This document shows positions 1-5,538 of a stretch of 21,591 bases of DNA, piece after piece. The position numbers were made by a program, and so were the translations under genes. Positions within the stretch are counted from its first letter, which is position 1, and each line of letters begins with the position of its first letter. This DNA is from AC-32 sp046726435 (GTDB taxonomy: Bacteria > Actinomycetota > Thermoleophilia > Gaiellales > Gaiellaceae), in the NCBI GenBank assembly GCA_046726435.1, contig JBKPAM010000184.1, positions 1 to 21,591 of the forward strand, in the 5' to 3' direction. The notes beneath the pieces are model-generated. The model worked only from the letters and a program-made list of their open reading frames with translations, did no database searches and was not told the origin of the DNA.

Positions 1-308
1 GTGCCGATCTCGCGCGCCGCTCCGAAGAGCTGGATGCCGCGGTCTTGCTCACCCCAGGCCTGTCCCGAGTCGTAGACGGCGACGGCCACCCTGGGATTCG
101 CGCGGATGTTGCGCGAGTGTCCCGCGCGCGGCTCCGACAGCCAGACGAGGTCGAGCTCGTGGCTCCAGGCGAAGTACGCGGTGTTCACGTGAGCGCGCGC
201 TCCGCGCGCCACCGTCGCGATGGCGCAGAGGGTCGAGGCGTCGAGCGCTCGCCGGGCGAGCTCCGCGATCCGGTCGGATGCGACCGGCCGCTTCGATCGC
301 TCGATCAC
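1..308 (-). CDS. Pyridoxamine 5'-phosphate oxidase-family (flavin split-barrel) protein, 3' end missing
   Basis: Minus-strand gene starting at a GTG (308-306) and running off the left edge; 102 codons are visible. The translation begins VIERSKRPVASDRIAELA and continues with a pattern typical of FMN-binding split barrels: an early strand 'LCAIATVARGARAHVNTAYF', then 'LDLVWLSEPRAGHSRNIRANP', then 'VAVAVYDSGQ'. This is the usual 'substrate strand, then residues that no longer match after x-days, neighbours do not count' layout of PPOX-like proteins. The start is supported by an AGGG-type ribosome site about 6 bases upstream, and by lying only 8 bases after the stop of the next minus-strand gene, so the two probably share one transcript. 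Family assignment is good. The substrate (PNP, F420 or heme-like) cannot be told from this fragment. Confidence 0.72.
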   Translation of the reverse strand, partial: MIERSKRPVASDRIAELARRALDASTLCAIATVARGARAHVNTAYFAWSHELDLVWLSEPRAGHSRNIRANPRVAVAVYDSGQAWGEQDRGIQLFGAAREIG

Positions 309-316
309 CGTCGCCC

Positions 317-628
317 TCAGGTGTTCTCGATCTCGAGCCCGAAGCGCGGGAGCTTCTTCGCGACCGCCCGGTTGAAGGCGGCCTCGTACTCCTCCGCCGA
401 CGCCTCGTCGAGGGTCGACGCAAAGTTGTCGCGCAGGTCGGCGAGGATCTCGGTGCCCGTCTCGACGAGCTCCTGGTAGTCGCCGTAGCGCTCCTCGGCC
501 TCGCCCCGCTCGGCGCGGTCGTAGGCGAGCTCGGCCCGGTCGCAGGCCCGGAGCAGCTCGAGCTGGTCGCGGACGAAGAGGTCGAGCTGCCGCGAGATCA
601 CATCGGCGAAGCGGCGCCTCCGTAACAC
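317..628 (-). CDS. Small helical protein of unknown function
   Basis: A 103-residue protein rich in charged residues and predicted to be almost all helix; I do not recognise the family. Visible stretches include 'LDLFVRDQLELLRACDRAEL' and 'YGDYQELVETGTEILADLRD'. There is no signal peptide, membrane segment or Cys cluster. The GTG at 628 is the longest start and sits 7 bases from a TAGTCT box (640-635), which would fit a leaderless message. An internal GTG at codon 10 is an alternative. It is followed after 8 bases by the split-barrel flavoprotein gene, so the two probably form one operon. The regular codon pattern and spacing to both neighbours support a real gene. Confidence 0.65.
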   Translation of the reverse strand: MLRRRRFADVISRQLDLFVRDQLELLRACDRAELAYDRAERGEAEERYGDYQELVETGTEILADLRDNFASTLDEASAEEYEAAFNRAVAKKLPRFGLEIENT

Positions 629-633
629 ACTTC

Positions 634-640
634 TAGACTA
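634..640. promoter_or_regulatory. Overlapping divergent -10 boxes
   Basis: Between the divergent GTG starts at 628 (minus) and 650 (plus) there are only 21 bases. They contain the near-palindrome CTAGACTAG. Read on the plus strand it gives TAGACT (634-639), 10 bases before GTG; on the minus strand it gives TAGTCT (640-635), 6 bases before GTG. Both fit the actinobacterial TANNNT -10 consensus, and neither gene has room for a normal leader. I see no convincing -35 element. Promoter function is inferred. Confidence 0.45.
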
Positions 641-649
641 GTCCGGCTC

Positions 650-1435
650 GTGAGCCTGCTCGTGCGCACATGGAACGTCTTTCACGGCAATGCGAGCCCG
701 CCCGGTCGGCGCGCGCACCTCGAGGAGATGGTTCGGCTCGCAAGCGACGACAAGCCTGACGTCCTCTGCCTGCAGGAGCTGCCCGTGTGGGCGCTGCGGC
801 GGCTCGGCGACTGGAGTGGGATGCAGGCGTTCGGCGCCGTCGCCGCGCGGCCGCGCCTGAGGAGCGCCGAGCTCGGGCGCACGGTCACGCAGCGCCACCA
901 CGGGCTCTTCCGTTCCGTGGTCACCGGGCAGGCGAACGCGATCCTGCTACGGCCCGGGCTGCGCGCTTTGTCCTCCGACTCGATCGTGCTCAACCCACTA
1001 CGCGTGCGGCGGCTGGTGGCGCGAGAGCTCGCCCTCGACCGCCTGGCGCGGCTCCGCTGGGCGAACGAGCGGCGGGTCTGCCACGCGGTCCGGACCGAAG
1101 CGCTCACCGTCGCGACCCTCCACATCTCGAACGTGCGCGATGCACGGATCCGCGATGCGGAGCTTCTTCGTGCGGCGACCTTCGCGGACACCTTCGCGGC
1201 GCCGACCGACGTGCTCGTGCTCGCGGGCGACTTCAACGTGCGGCCGTGGGAATCGGACGTGCTCGAGCAGCTGGCCGGGCCGGAGTGGGGGTTCTCGGCG
1301 CCGATCGGAGGCATCGACCAGATCCTCGTGCGGGGCGCGTGGTCCGGCGAGCCGAAGTCGTGGCCGGAGGAGCGGCGACGACTGAACGGACGCCTCCTTT
1401 CCGACCACTCTCCGCTGGAGGTGACGATCGAGTGA
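650..1435 (+). CDS. Endonuclease/exonuclease/phosphatase (EEP) superfamily protein
   Basis: A 261-residue protein with the order of motifs of the DNase I/EEP fold: 'RTWNVFHGN' at residues 6-14 (metal-site Asn), 'LCLQELP' with the metal-ligand Glu at 43, a central 'TLHISN', then 'LVLAGDFNVRP' (catalytic Asp and Asn), 'GGIDQILV', and the terminal 'SDHSPL' (catalytic Asp-His). All core metal and catalytic positions look present, so it should be an active Mg-dependent phosphodiesterase or phosphatase; the substrate is unknown. There is no secretion signal, so it is probably cytoplasmic. It starts at GTG with almost no leader, and its stop overlaps the start of the aminotransferase gene (GTGA), so the two are translationally coupled. 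Confidence 0.85.
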   Translation: MSLLVRTWNVFHGNASPPGRRAHLEEMVRLASDDKPDVLCLQELPVWALRRLGDWSGMQAFGAVAARPRLRSAELGRTVTQRHHGLFRSVVTGQANAILLRPGLRALSSDSIVLNPLRVRRLVARELALDRLARLRWANERRVCHAVRTEALTVATLHISNVRDARIRDAELLRAATFADTFAAPTDVLVLAGDFNVRPWESDVLEQLAGPEWGFSAPIGGIDQILVRGAWSGEPKSWPEERRRLNGRLLSDHSPLEVTIE

Positions 1436-2508
1436 CCTTCGAGGAAGCCCGCGCCCAGTTTCCGGTCTTCGACCGCTGCGCCTACCTGAACGCGGGCACC
1501 AACGGGCCGCTGGCCTCTGCGACGGTCGAGGCGATGACCGCCCAGGAGCGAGCCGACCTGGAGCGAGGCCGCGGCGGGCCCGAGTACTTCGACCGCGCAC
1601 TCGGGCTGCGTGACCGGGTGCGGGCGAAGCTGGCCGCGACCGTGGGCGTCGGGCCGGAGAAGCTCTCGCTTGCCACCTCGACCACGAACGGGTGCAACAT
1701 CGTGCTCGCCGGCCTCGGGCTCGCCGCGGAGGACGAGGTCGTCACCACCGACGGCGAGCACTTCGGCCTGCTCGGCGCGGTCGCCGCCTCGCCAGCCCGG
1801 GTGCGGTTTGCGCAGGTGCGCGAGCTCCCGCCTGAGGAATCGCTCGCGGTCATACGCGCTGAGGTGACCCCGCGCACGCGTCTGATCGCGCTCTCGCACG
1901 TGTGCTGGATGACCGGCAACCGCTTCCCCGTCGAGGACCTGAGGGTGGCGACGGGACTGCCGGTGCTCGTCGACGGCGCCCAGTCGGCCGGCGCAATCCC
2001 GGTCGAGGCCTCACGGGTCGACTACTACGCCTTCTCGTGCCAGAAGTGGCTCTGCGGCCCCGACGCCACCGGCGGCCTCGTGGTCCGGGAGCCCGAGTCC
2101 CTGCCGGTCACTGCGCCCAGCTACCTCTCGCAGGAGCGGTACGAGCCGACGGGGGACTTCATGCCGCGGCCCGGGGCTGCGCGGTACGACTCCAACTGGA
2201 CGCCTGTGCCGTCGCTCGCGGGGCTCGACGCGGCGCTCGACCTCGCGCCCGAGTGGCGCTTTGAGCGGGCAGCCGAGGCGGCGGCGCGCTGCCGCGAGCT
2301 GCTCGAGGAGCGGGTCGAGGTCGTGACCGCGCCCGGCCAGGGCACCCTGGTGACCTTCCGCGCCGAGAGCGACTCTGCCGAGCTCGTCAAACGGCTTTAC
2401 GACCAGGGGATCGTCGTCCGCGACATCCCCGGGCTCGGGTGGATCAGGGTCTCGTGCGGCTGGTGGACGAGCGACGAGGACCTCGAGCGCCTAGTCGCCG
2501 CCCTCTAA
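1432..2508 (+). CDS. Class V aminotransferase / cysteine desulfurase-like PLP enzyme
   Basis: A 358-residue fold-type I PLP enzyme. The N-terminus 'YLNAGTNGPL' is the class V opening. 'VDGAQSAGA' provides the PLP-pyridine Asp (about 181) and Gln 184, and 'FSCQKWLCGP' holds the Schiff-base Lys (about 205). The His that precedes Lys in SufS/IscS is not there, and no cysteine-carrying desulfurase loop is evident, so an isopenicillin-epimerase-like or amino acid lyase/aminotransferase role is more likely than Fe-S assembly; the substrate is unknown. The GTG start at 1432 overlaps the upstream EEP stop by 4 bases. The C-terminal domain ends 'RVSCGWWTSDEDLERL', as expected. The stop overlaps the convergent HD-domain gene by 4 bases. 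Confidence 0.85.
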   Translation: MTFEEARAQFPVFDRCAYLNAGTNGPLASATVEAMTAQERADLERGRGGPEYFDRALGLRDRVRAKLAATVGVGPEKLSLATSTTNGCNIVLAGLGLAAEDEVVTTDGEHFGLLGAVAASPARVRFAQVRELPPEESLAVIRAEVTPRTRLIALSHVCWMTGNRFPVEDLRVATGLPVLVDGAQSAGAIPVEASRVDYYAFSCQKWLCGPDATGGLVVREPESLPVTAPSYLSQERYEPTGDFMPRPGAARYDSNWTPVPSLAGLDAALDLAPEWRFERAAEAAARCRELLEERVEVVTAPGQGTLVTFRAESDSAELVKRLYDQGIVVRDIPGLGWIRVSCGWWTSDEDLERLVAAL

Positions 2509-3071
2509 GAACCCATTCGCAGCCCGAGCTCGGCAGCAATCGGACGCATCGCCCCGACAACGAACGCGATGTGCTCGTCAAGGTCGACCCCGAGCTCCTC
2601 GGCGCCCTCGTAGACGTCCTCCCGGTTCACCCCCGCCGCGAAGGACGGCTGCTTCAGCTTCTTCTTCACCGAGCGCGGCTCCAGCGTCTCGATTCCGTCG
2701 GGACGGACGAGCCCGCATGCGTGGATGAACCCGGCGAGCTCGTCGCAGGCGAACAGCGTCTTCTTCAGCGGCGTGTCGCGCGGCAGATGCAGGTGCGAGG
2801 CGTGGGAGAGGACGCCGTCGACGACCTCGTCGGGCCATCCCTCGTCCCGCAGGATCGGGGCGCCGTTCTGCGGGTGCTCGTCCAGCGTCGGGTGGATCTC
2901 GTAGTCGAAGTCGTGCAGGAGCGCGGTCGCGCGCCAGAGCTCCTCGTCCTCGCTGAACCGCACCGCGTAGGCGCCCACCGCCGCCTCGACCGCGAGCGCG
3001 TGGCGCAGCAGCGCCTCGCTCTTCGTGTAGCGGTTCAGCGTCTCCCAGGCGTGGTCTCGAGTGGGCTCCAA
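2505..3071 (-). CDS. HD-domain metal-dependent hydrolase
   Basis: A 188-residue single-domain protein with the HD signature: His24 in 'LRHALAVE', His53-Asp54 in 'LLHDFDYE', and Asp110 in 'FACDELAG', the classic H...HD...D set. Additional His residues around 90-95 could add metal ligands. It resembles the small stand-alone HD proteins annotated as 'HDIG/HAD-like hydrolase'; whether it acts on nucleotides or another phosphoester cannot be told. The start is TTG at 3071. No better ATG/GTG exists before the conserved His, and a TATCCT box lies 10 bases upstream, mirroring the box of divergent murA. Convergent overlap with the aminotransferase stop is 4 bases. Confidence 0.82.
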   Translation of the reverse strand: MEPTRDHAWETLNRYTKSEALLRHALAVEAAVGAYAVRFSEDEELWRATALLHDFDYEIHPTLDEHPQNGAPILRDEGWPDEVVDGVLSHASHLHLPRDTPLKKTLFACDELAGFIHACGLVRPDGIETLEPRSVKKKLKQPSFAAGVNREDVYEGAEELGVDLDEHIAFVVGAMRPIAAELGLRMGS

Positions 3072-3080
3072 CGGCGGCGC

Positions 3081-3087
3081 TAGGATA
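3081..3087. promoter_or_regulatory. Shared -10 region of murA and the HD gene
   Basis: The 26 bases between the divergent starts contain TAGGATA. On the plus strand, TAGGAT (3081-3086) ends 11 bases before the murA ATG. On the minus strand, TATCCT (3087-3082) ends 10 bases before the TTG of the HD gene. No purine-rich ribosome site lies in front of murA (the bases are cctccgt), which supports a leaderless or very short-leader transcript. Position and consensus are seen; promoter activity is inferred. Confidence 0.5.
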
Positions 3088-3097
3088 GCCCCTCCGT

Positions 3098-4408
3098 ATG
3101 GCCCAGACCGCCGTCACGGACGCGCTGGCCGAGTCCTTCGTAATCGAGGGCGGGCAGCCCCTGAGCGGCCGCATCACGACCGCCGGCAACAAGAACGGGG
3201 CGCTGCCGATCCTTTCCGCCTGCCTGCTGACGGACGAGCCGGTGGTGCTCCACAACGTGCCGAGGATCCGGGACGTGGAGACGATGATCGCGCTCATCTC
3301 CGCGCTCGGAGCCGACGCCGAGTGGACCGGTGAGAACGAGGTGCGCGTGCAAGCCGCCGGTGTCTCCTCGCACGAGCTGGATGCCGAGCTGGCGAGGCAA
3401 ATCCGTGCGTCGTTCCTGCTCGCCGGGCCGCTGCTCGCCAGGCTCGGCCGCGCCAGCGTCCCGCCGCCCGGCGGCGACGTCATAGGCCGGCGCCGGCTCG
3501 ACCCGCACATCCACGCGTTCGCCGAGCTGGGCGCGGAGATCGACATCGGCGCCCGGTTCGAGCTACGCACGGGCGGCCTGCGCGGCAAGCACATCTTCCT
3601 CGACGAGGCGAGCGTGATGGCGACCGAGAACGCGGTCATGGCCGCATCGCTGGCGCCGGGAGAGACCGTGATCGGCAACGCCGCCTGCGAGCCGCACATC
3701 CAGGACCTCTGCCGCTTCCTCGTCTCGCTCGGCGCCGAGATCGAGGGCATCGAGTCGAACGTGCTGCGGATCCGCGGCGTGGAGCGCCTCGCCGGGGGAG
3801 AATGGCGCATCGGGCCGGAGCACATCGAGGTCGGGAGCTTCATCGGCCTCGCGGCCGTGACGGGTGGCGATATGACCATCGACAGGATCGAGCCGAACGA
3901 CCTCGACATCATCCTGGCGACGTTCGAGCGGCTCGGCGTCCACGTCGACGTCGAGGGGACGAGTCTGCGGGTCCCGCCGAACCAGGAGCTCGTGATCCGA
4001 GACGACCTCGGCGGGCAGATTCCCAAGGTCGAGGACGGGCCCTGGCCGGCCTTCCCCGCCGACCTCACCTCGATCGCCGTCATCGTGGCGACCCAGGCCC
4101 GGGGAACCGTCCTGCTCTTCGAGAAGATGTTCGAGAGCCGCCTGTTCTTCGTCGACAAGCTCGTCTCGATGGGCGCGCGCATCATTCTGTGCGACCCGCA
4201 CCGGGTCGTCGTGACCGGTCCGGCCAAGCTCTACGCGCAGCAGATGTCGAGCCCCGACATCCGGGCCGGGATGGCGATGCTGCTGGCTGCCCTCTGCGCG
4301 GAGGGGACGTCGACGATCGGCAACATCGGCGAGATCGACCGCGGCTACGAGCGGATCGACGAGCGACTCCGCTCGCTCGGCGCCCGCATCGAGCGAAACG
4401 AGATCTGA
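3098..4408 (+). CDS. murA: UDP-N-acetylglucosamine 1-carboxyvinyltransferase, Asp active-site type
   Basis: A 436-residue EPSP-synthase-fold enzyme that transfers enolpyruvate from PEP to UDP-GlcNAc, the first committed step of peptidoglycan synthesis, in the cytoplasm. Seen: 'GNKNGALP' with Lys32-Asn33 (PEP/substrate contacts), 'IRASFLLAGPLLARLG' (conserved Arg), and the active-site loop 'PPGGDVIGRR'. In that loop the usual Cys is Asp127 (GAC at 3476-3478), as in mycobacterial MurA. The C-terminal half has 'FPADLTS' in place of the common 'PTDxQ', then 'FESRLFFVDKL' and 'IRAGMAMLLAAL', so it is a somewhat diverged family member. It overlaps the next gene by one base (TGATG) and heads a three-gene operon. 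The Asp form is expected to escape fosfomycin alkylation. A second MurA elsewhere in the genome is possible. Confidence 0.9.
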   Translation: MAQTAVTDALAESFVIEGGQPLSGRITTAGNKNGALPILSACLLTDEPVVLHNVPRIRDVETMIALISALGADAEWTGENEVRVQAAGVSSHELDAELARQIRASFLLAGPLLARLGRASVPPPGGDVIGRRRLDPHIHAFAELGAEIDIGARFELRTGGLRGKHIFLDEASVMATENAVMAASLAPGETVIGNAACEPHIQDLCRFLVSLGAEIEGIESNVLRIRGVERLAGGEWRIGPEHIEVGSFIGLAAVTGGDMTIDRIEPNDLDIILATFERLGVHVDVEGTSLRVPPNQELVIRDDLGGQIPKVEDGPWPAFPADLTSIAVIVATQARGTVLLFEKMFESRLFFVDKLVSMGARIILCDPHRVVVTGPAKLYAQQMSSPDIRAGMAMLLAALCAEGTSTIGNIGEIDRGYERIDERLRSLGARIERNEI

Positions 4409-4950
4409 TGGCTCGACGGCTGGGCCAGGCCGACGAGGCGGGGAGGCTCCACGCGCGGATCGACGTAGTCGGGAGCGGGGAGGCAAGCGTCGCCACGGGT
4501 GTGCCGGTGCTCGACCACCTGCTGGGGCTGCTCGCGCAGTACGGCTCGTTCGACCTCGCGCTGGAGATCGCTCCCGGCGATGCGGAGGCGGAGGTCGCCG
4601 CGGCCGGGCGCGCGCTCGGACGGGCCCTCTCGGATTCGCTGCGGGCGGAAGGCAGTCGCCGCCACGGCTCGGCCGTCGTCCCGGCCGACGAGGCGCTCGC
4701 CCATGTGGTCGTCGAGGCCTCGGGCCGGCCGCTCGTCGTGTCGAACGTCGACCTCAGCGACGCGCGTGTCGCGGGTCTGGCGCGCGACATCGTGGCGACC
4801 TTCCTGCGTGAGCTCGCGGAGGGCGCGGGGCTCACGCTGCACGTGCGGCTGATCGAGGGCTCGGACCCGGAGCACGTGCTCGAGGCGATCTTCAAGGCGC
4901 TGGGGGTGGCACTGGCGCAGAGCTGCCGGAAGCGGCGGAGGGAGGACTGA
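4408..4950 (+). CDS. HisB-fold protein (imidazoleglycerol-phosphate dehydratase homologue) lacking the metal motifs
   Basis: A 180-residue protein that aligns with HisB (IGPD) through most of its length: 'TGVPVLDHLLGLLAQYGSFDL' (30-50, including His37), 'GRALGRAL', 'RRHGSAVVPADEALAHVVVE' (84-103), 'SGRPLV', 'GLTLHVRLIEGSDPEH' and 'EAIFKALGVAL'. The two Mn-binding motifs are broken. The DHHTVED block after the first 'GD' is missing (here GDAEAEVAAAG, 57-67, a few residues short), and the second HHxxEA is EHVLEA (155-160). The C-terminal PSTKG phosphate-binding tail is also absent. The reading frame is intact and flanked by in-frame conserved blocks, so this is not a frameshift. It is therefore unlikely to dehydrate imidazoleglycerol phosphate. 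TGATG one-base overlaps on both sides tie it to murA and ridA. Its function is unknown. Confidence 0.8.
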   Translation: MARRLGQADEAGRLHARIDVVGSGEASVATGVPVLDHLLGLLAQYGSFDLALEIAPGDAEAEVAAAGRALGRALSDSLRAEGSRRHGSAVVPADEALAHVVVEASGRPLVVSNVDLSDARVAGLARDIVATFLRELAEGAGLTLHVRLIEGSDPEHVLEAIFKALGVALAQSCRKRRRED

Positions 4951-5345
4951 TGCCGGACAAGGCCGTCGTTCGAACCGAGGAGGCGCCCGCGCCGTTCCAG
5001 GGGGCGCCGTACTCCCAGGCGATCCGTGCCGGTGGGCTCGTCTTCGTCTCGGGCCAGCTGGCGTTGCGTCCGGACCACGCGGAGATGGTGGGCCCCGGGA
5101 TCGAGGAGCAGACCGAGCAGGTGTTCGCGAACCTACGGGCGATCCTCCAGGAGGCGGGCAGCGGGCTCGACAGGCTCGTGAAGACGACCGTCTACCTCGC
5201 CGACCTGGACGACTTCGCCGCGATGAACGAGGTCTACGCGCGACACGTCGGCGACCGGCCTCCCGCGCGCGCGACGATGGAGGTCTCGGCGCTTCCTTCG
5301 GGGGCGAAGGTCGAGATCGAGGCAATCGCCCTGGCCGCCGAGTAG
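4950..5345 (+). CDS. ridA: RidA/YjgF/UK114-family enamine/imine deaminase
   Basis: A 131-residue RidA-family protein, slightly longer at the N-terminus than E. coli RidA. Seen: 'GAPYSQAI' (Tyr and Ser of the pocket), 'GLVFVSGQLAL', 'QVFANLRAILQEAGSGLDRLV', 'KTTVYLADLDDFAAMNEVY', the essential Arg in 'PPARATMEV', and the terminal 'KVEIEAIA' with the catalytic-water Glu. These are the signature residues of active trimeric RidA, which hydrolyses reactive 2-aminoacrylate-type enamines released by PLP enzymes. GGAGG lies just upstream inside the HisB-like gene, and the ATG overlaps its stop. Being in the murA operon suggests a role linked to enamine or enolpyruvyl chemistry, but this is only contextual. 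Confidence 0.9.
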   Translation: MPDKAVVRTEEAPAPFQGAPYSQAIRAGGLVFVSGQLALRPDHAEMVGPGIEEQTEQVFANLRAILQEAGSGLDRLVKTTVYLADLDDFAAMNEVYARHVGDRPPARATMEVSALPSGAKVEIEAIALAAE

Positions 5346-5538
5346 CGCGGGGGAACCCGCGGGCAAGGCCCGGCTCCGGCGACCGATGGAGCGTGCTGAT
5401 TCCCGCGCACCCGGCGAAAGGTGGTCTTACTACGGTTCGCCCGGCCTCCTCCCCGAGGCGAGCGTAGTCGCGAAAAGCGCACGCTGTGTCACGGGATTGC
5501 GCCGAAGTTGCACCGCTTTCGGGAAGGTCGAGGGCAAA
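5346..5538 (+). other. Intergenic region with several possible hairpins, unassigned
   Basis: 193 bases without a convincing gene. Starting from the last base of the ridA stop codon, GCGCGGG (5345-5351) can pair locally with CCCGCG (5356-5361, loop ggaa) or with CCCGCGC at 5402-5408, so the two foldings exclude each other. Further hairpins are GGCGAA/TTCGCC (5413-5418 with 5436-5441) and AGCGT/ACGCT (5461-5485, loop around gaaaa). No T-tract follows any of them. I could not match the region to a known riboswitch class. The frame of the next gene is open back to an ATG at 5386, but that extension has no family resemblance. Confidence 0.35.

Noticed and set aside
4570..4630. Sequencing frameshift as the reason for the missing HHTVED motif in the HisB-like gene
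   Set aside because: Neither of the other two frames encodes the motif there, and the conserved blocks before and after are in the same frame.
5346..5420. Known riboswitch (cobalamin, SAM, TPP, glycine or c-di-AMP class) after ridA
   Set aside because: GC-rich hairpins are present, but the conserved core sequences of these classes could not be found.
5386..5538. N-terminal extension of the nucleotidyltransferase gene from ATG 5386
   Set aside because: The 51 extra residues show no family similarity, and ATG 5539 has a suitable AGGG site and sits directly before the first DHH motif.
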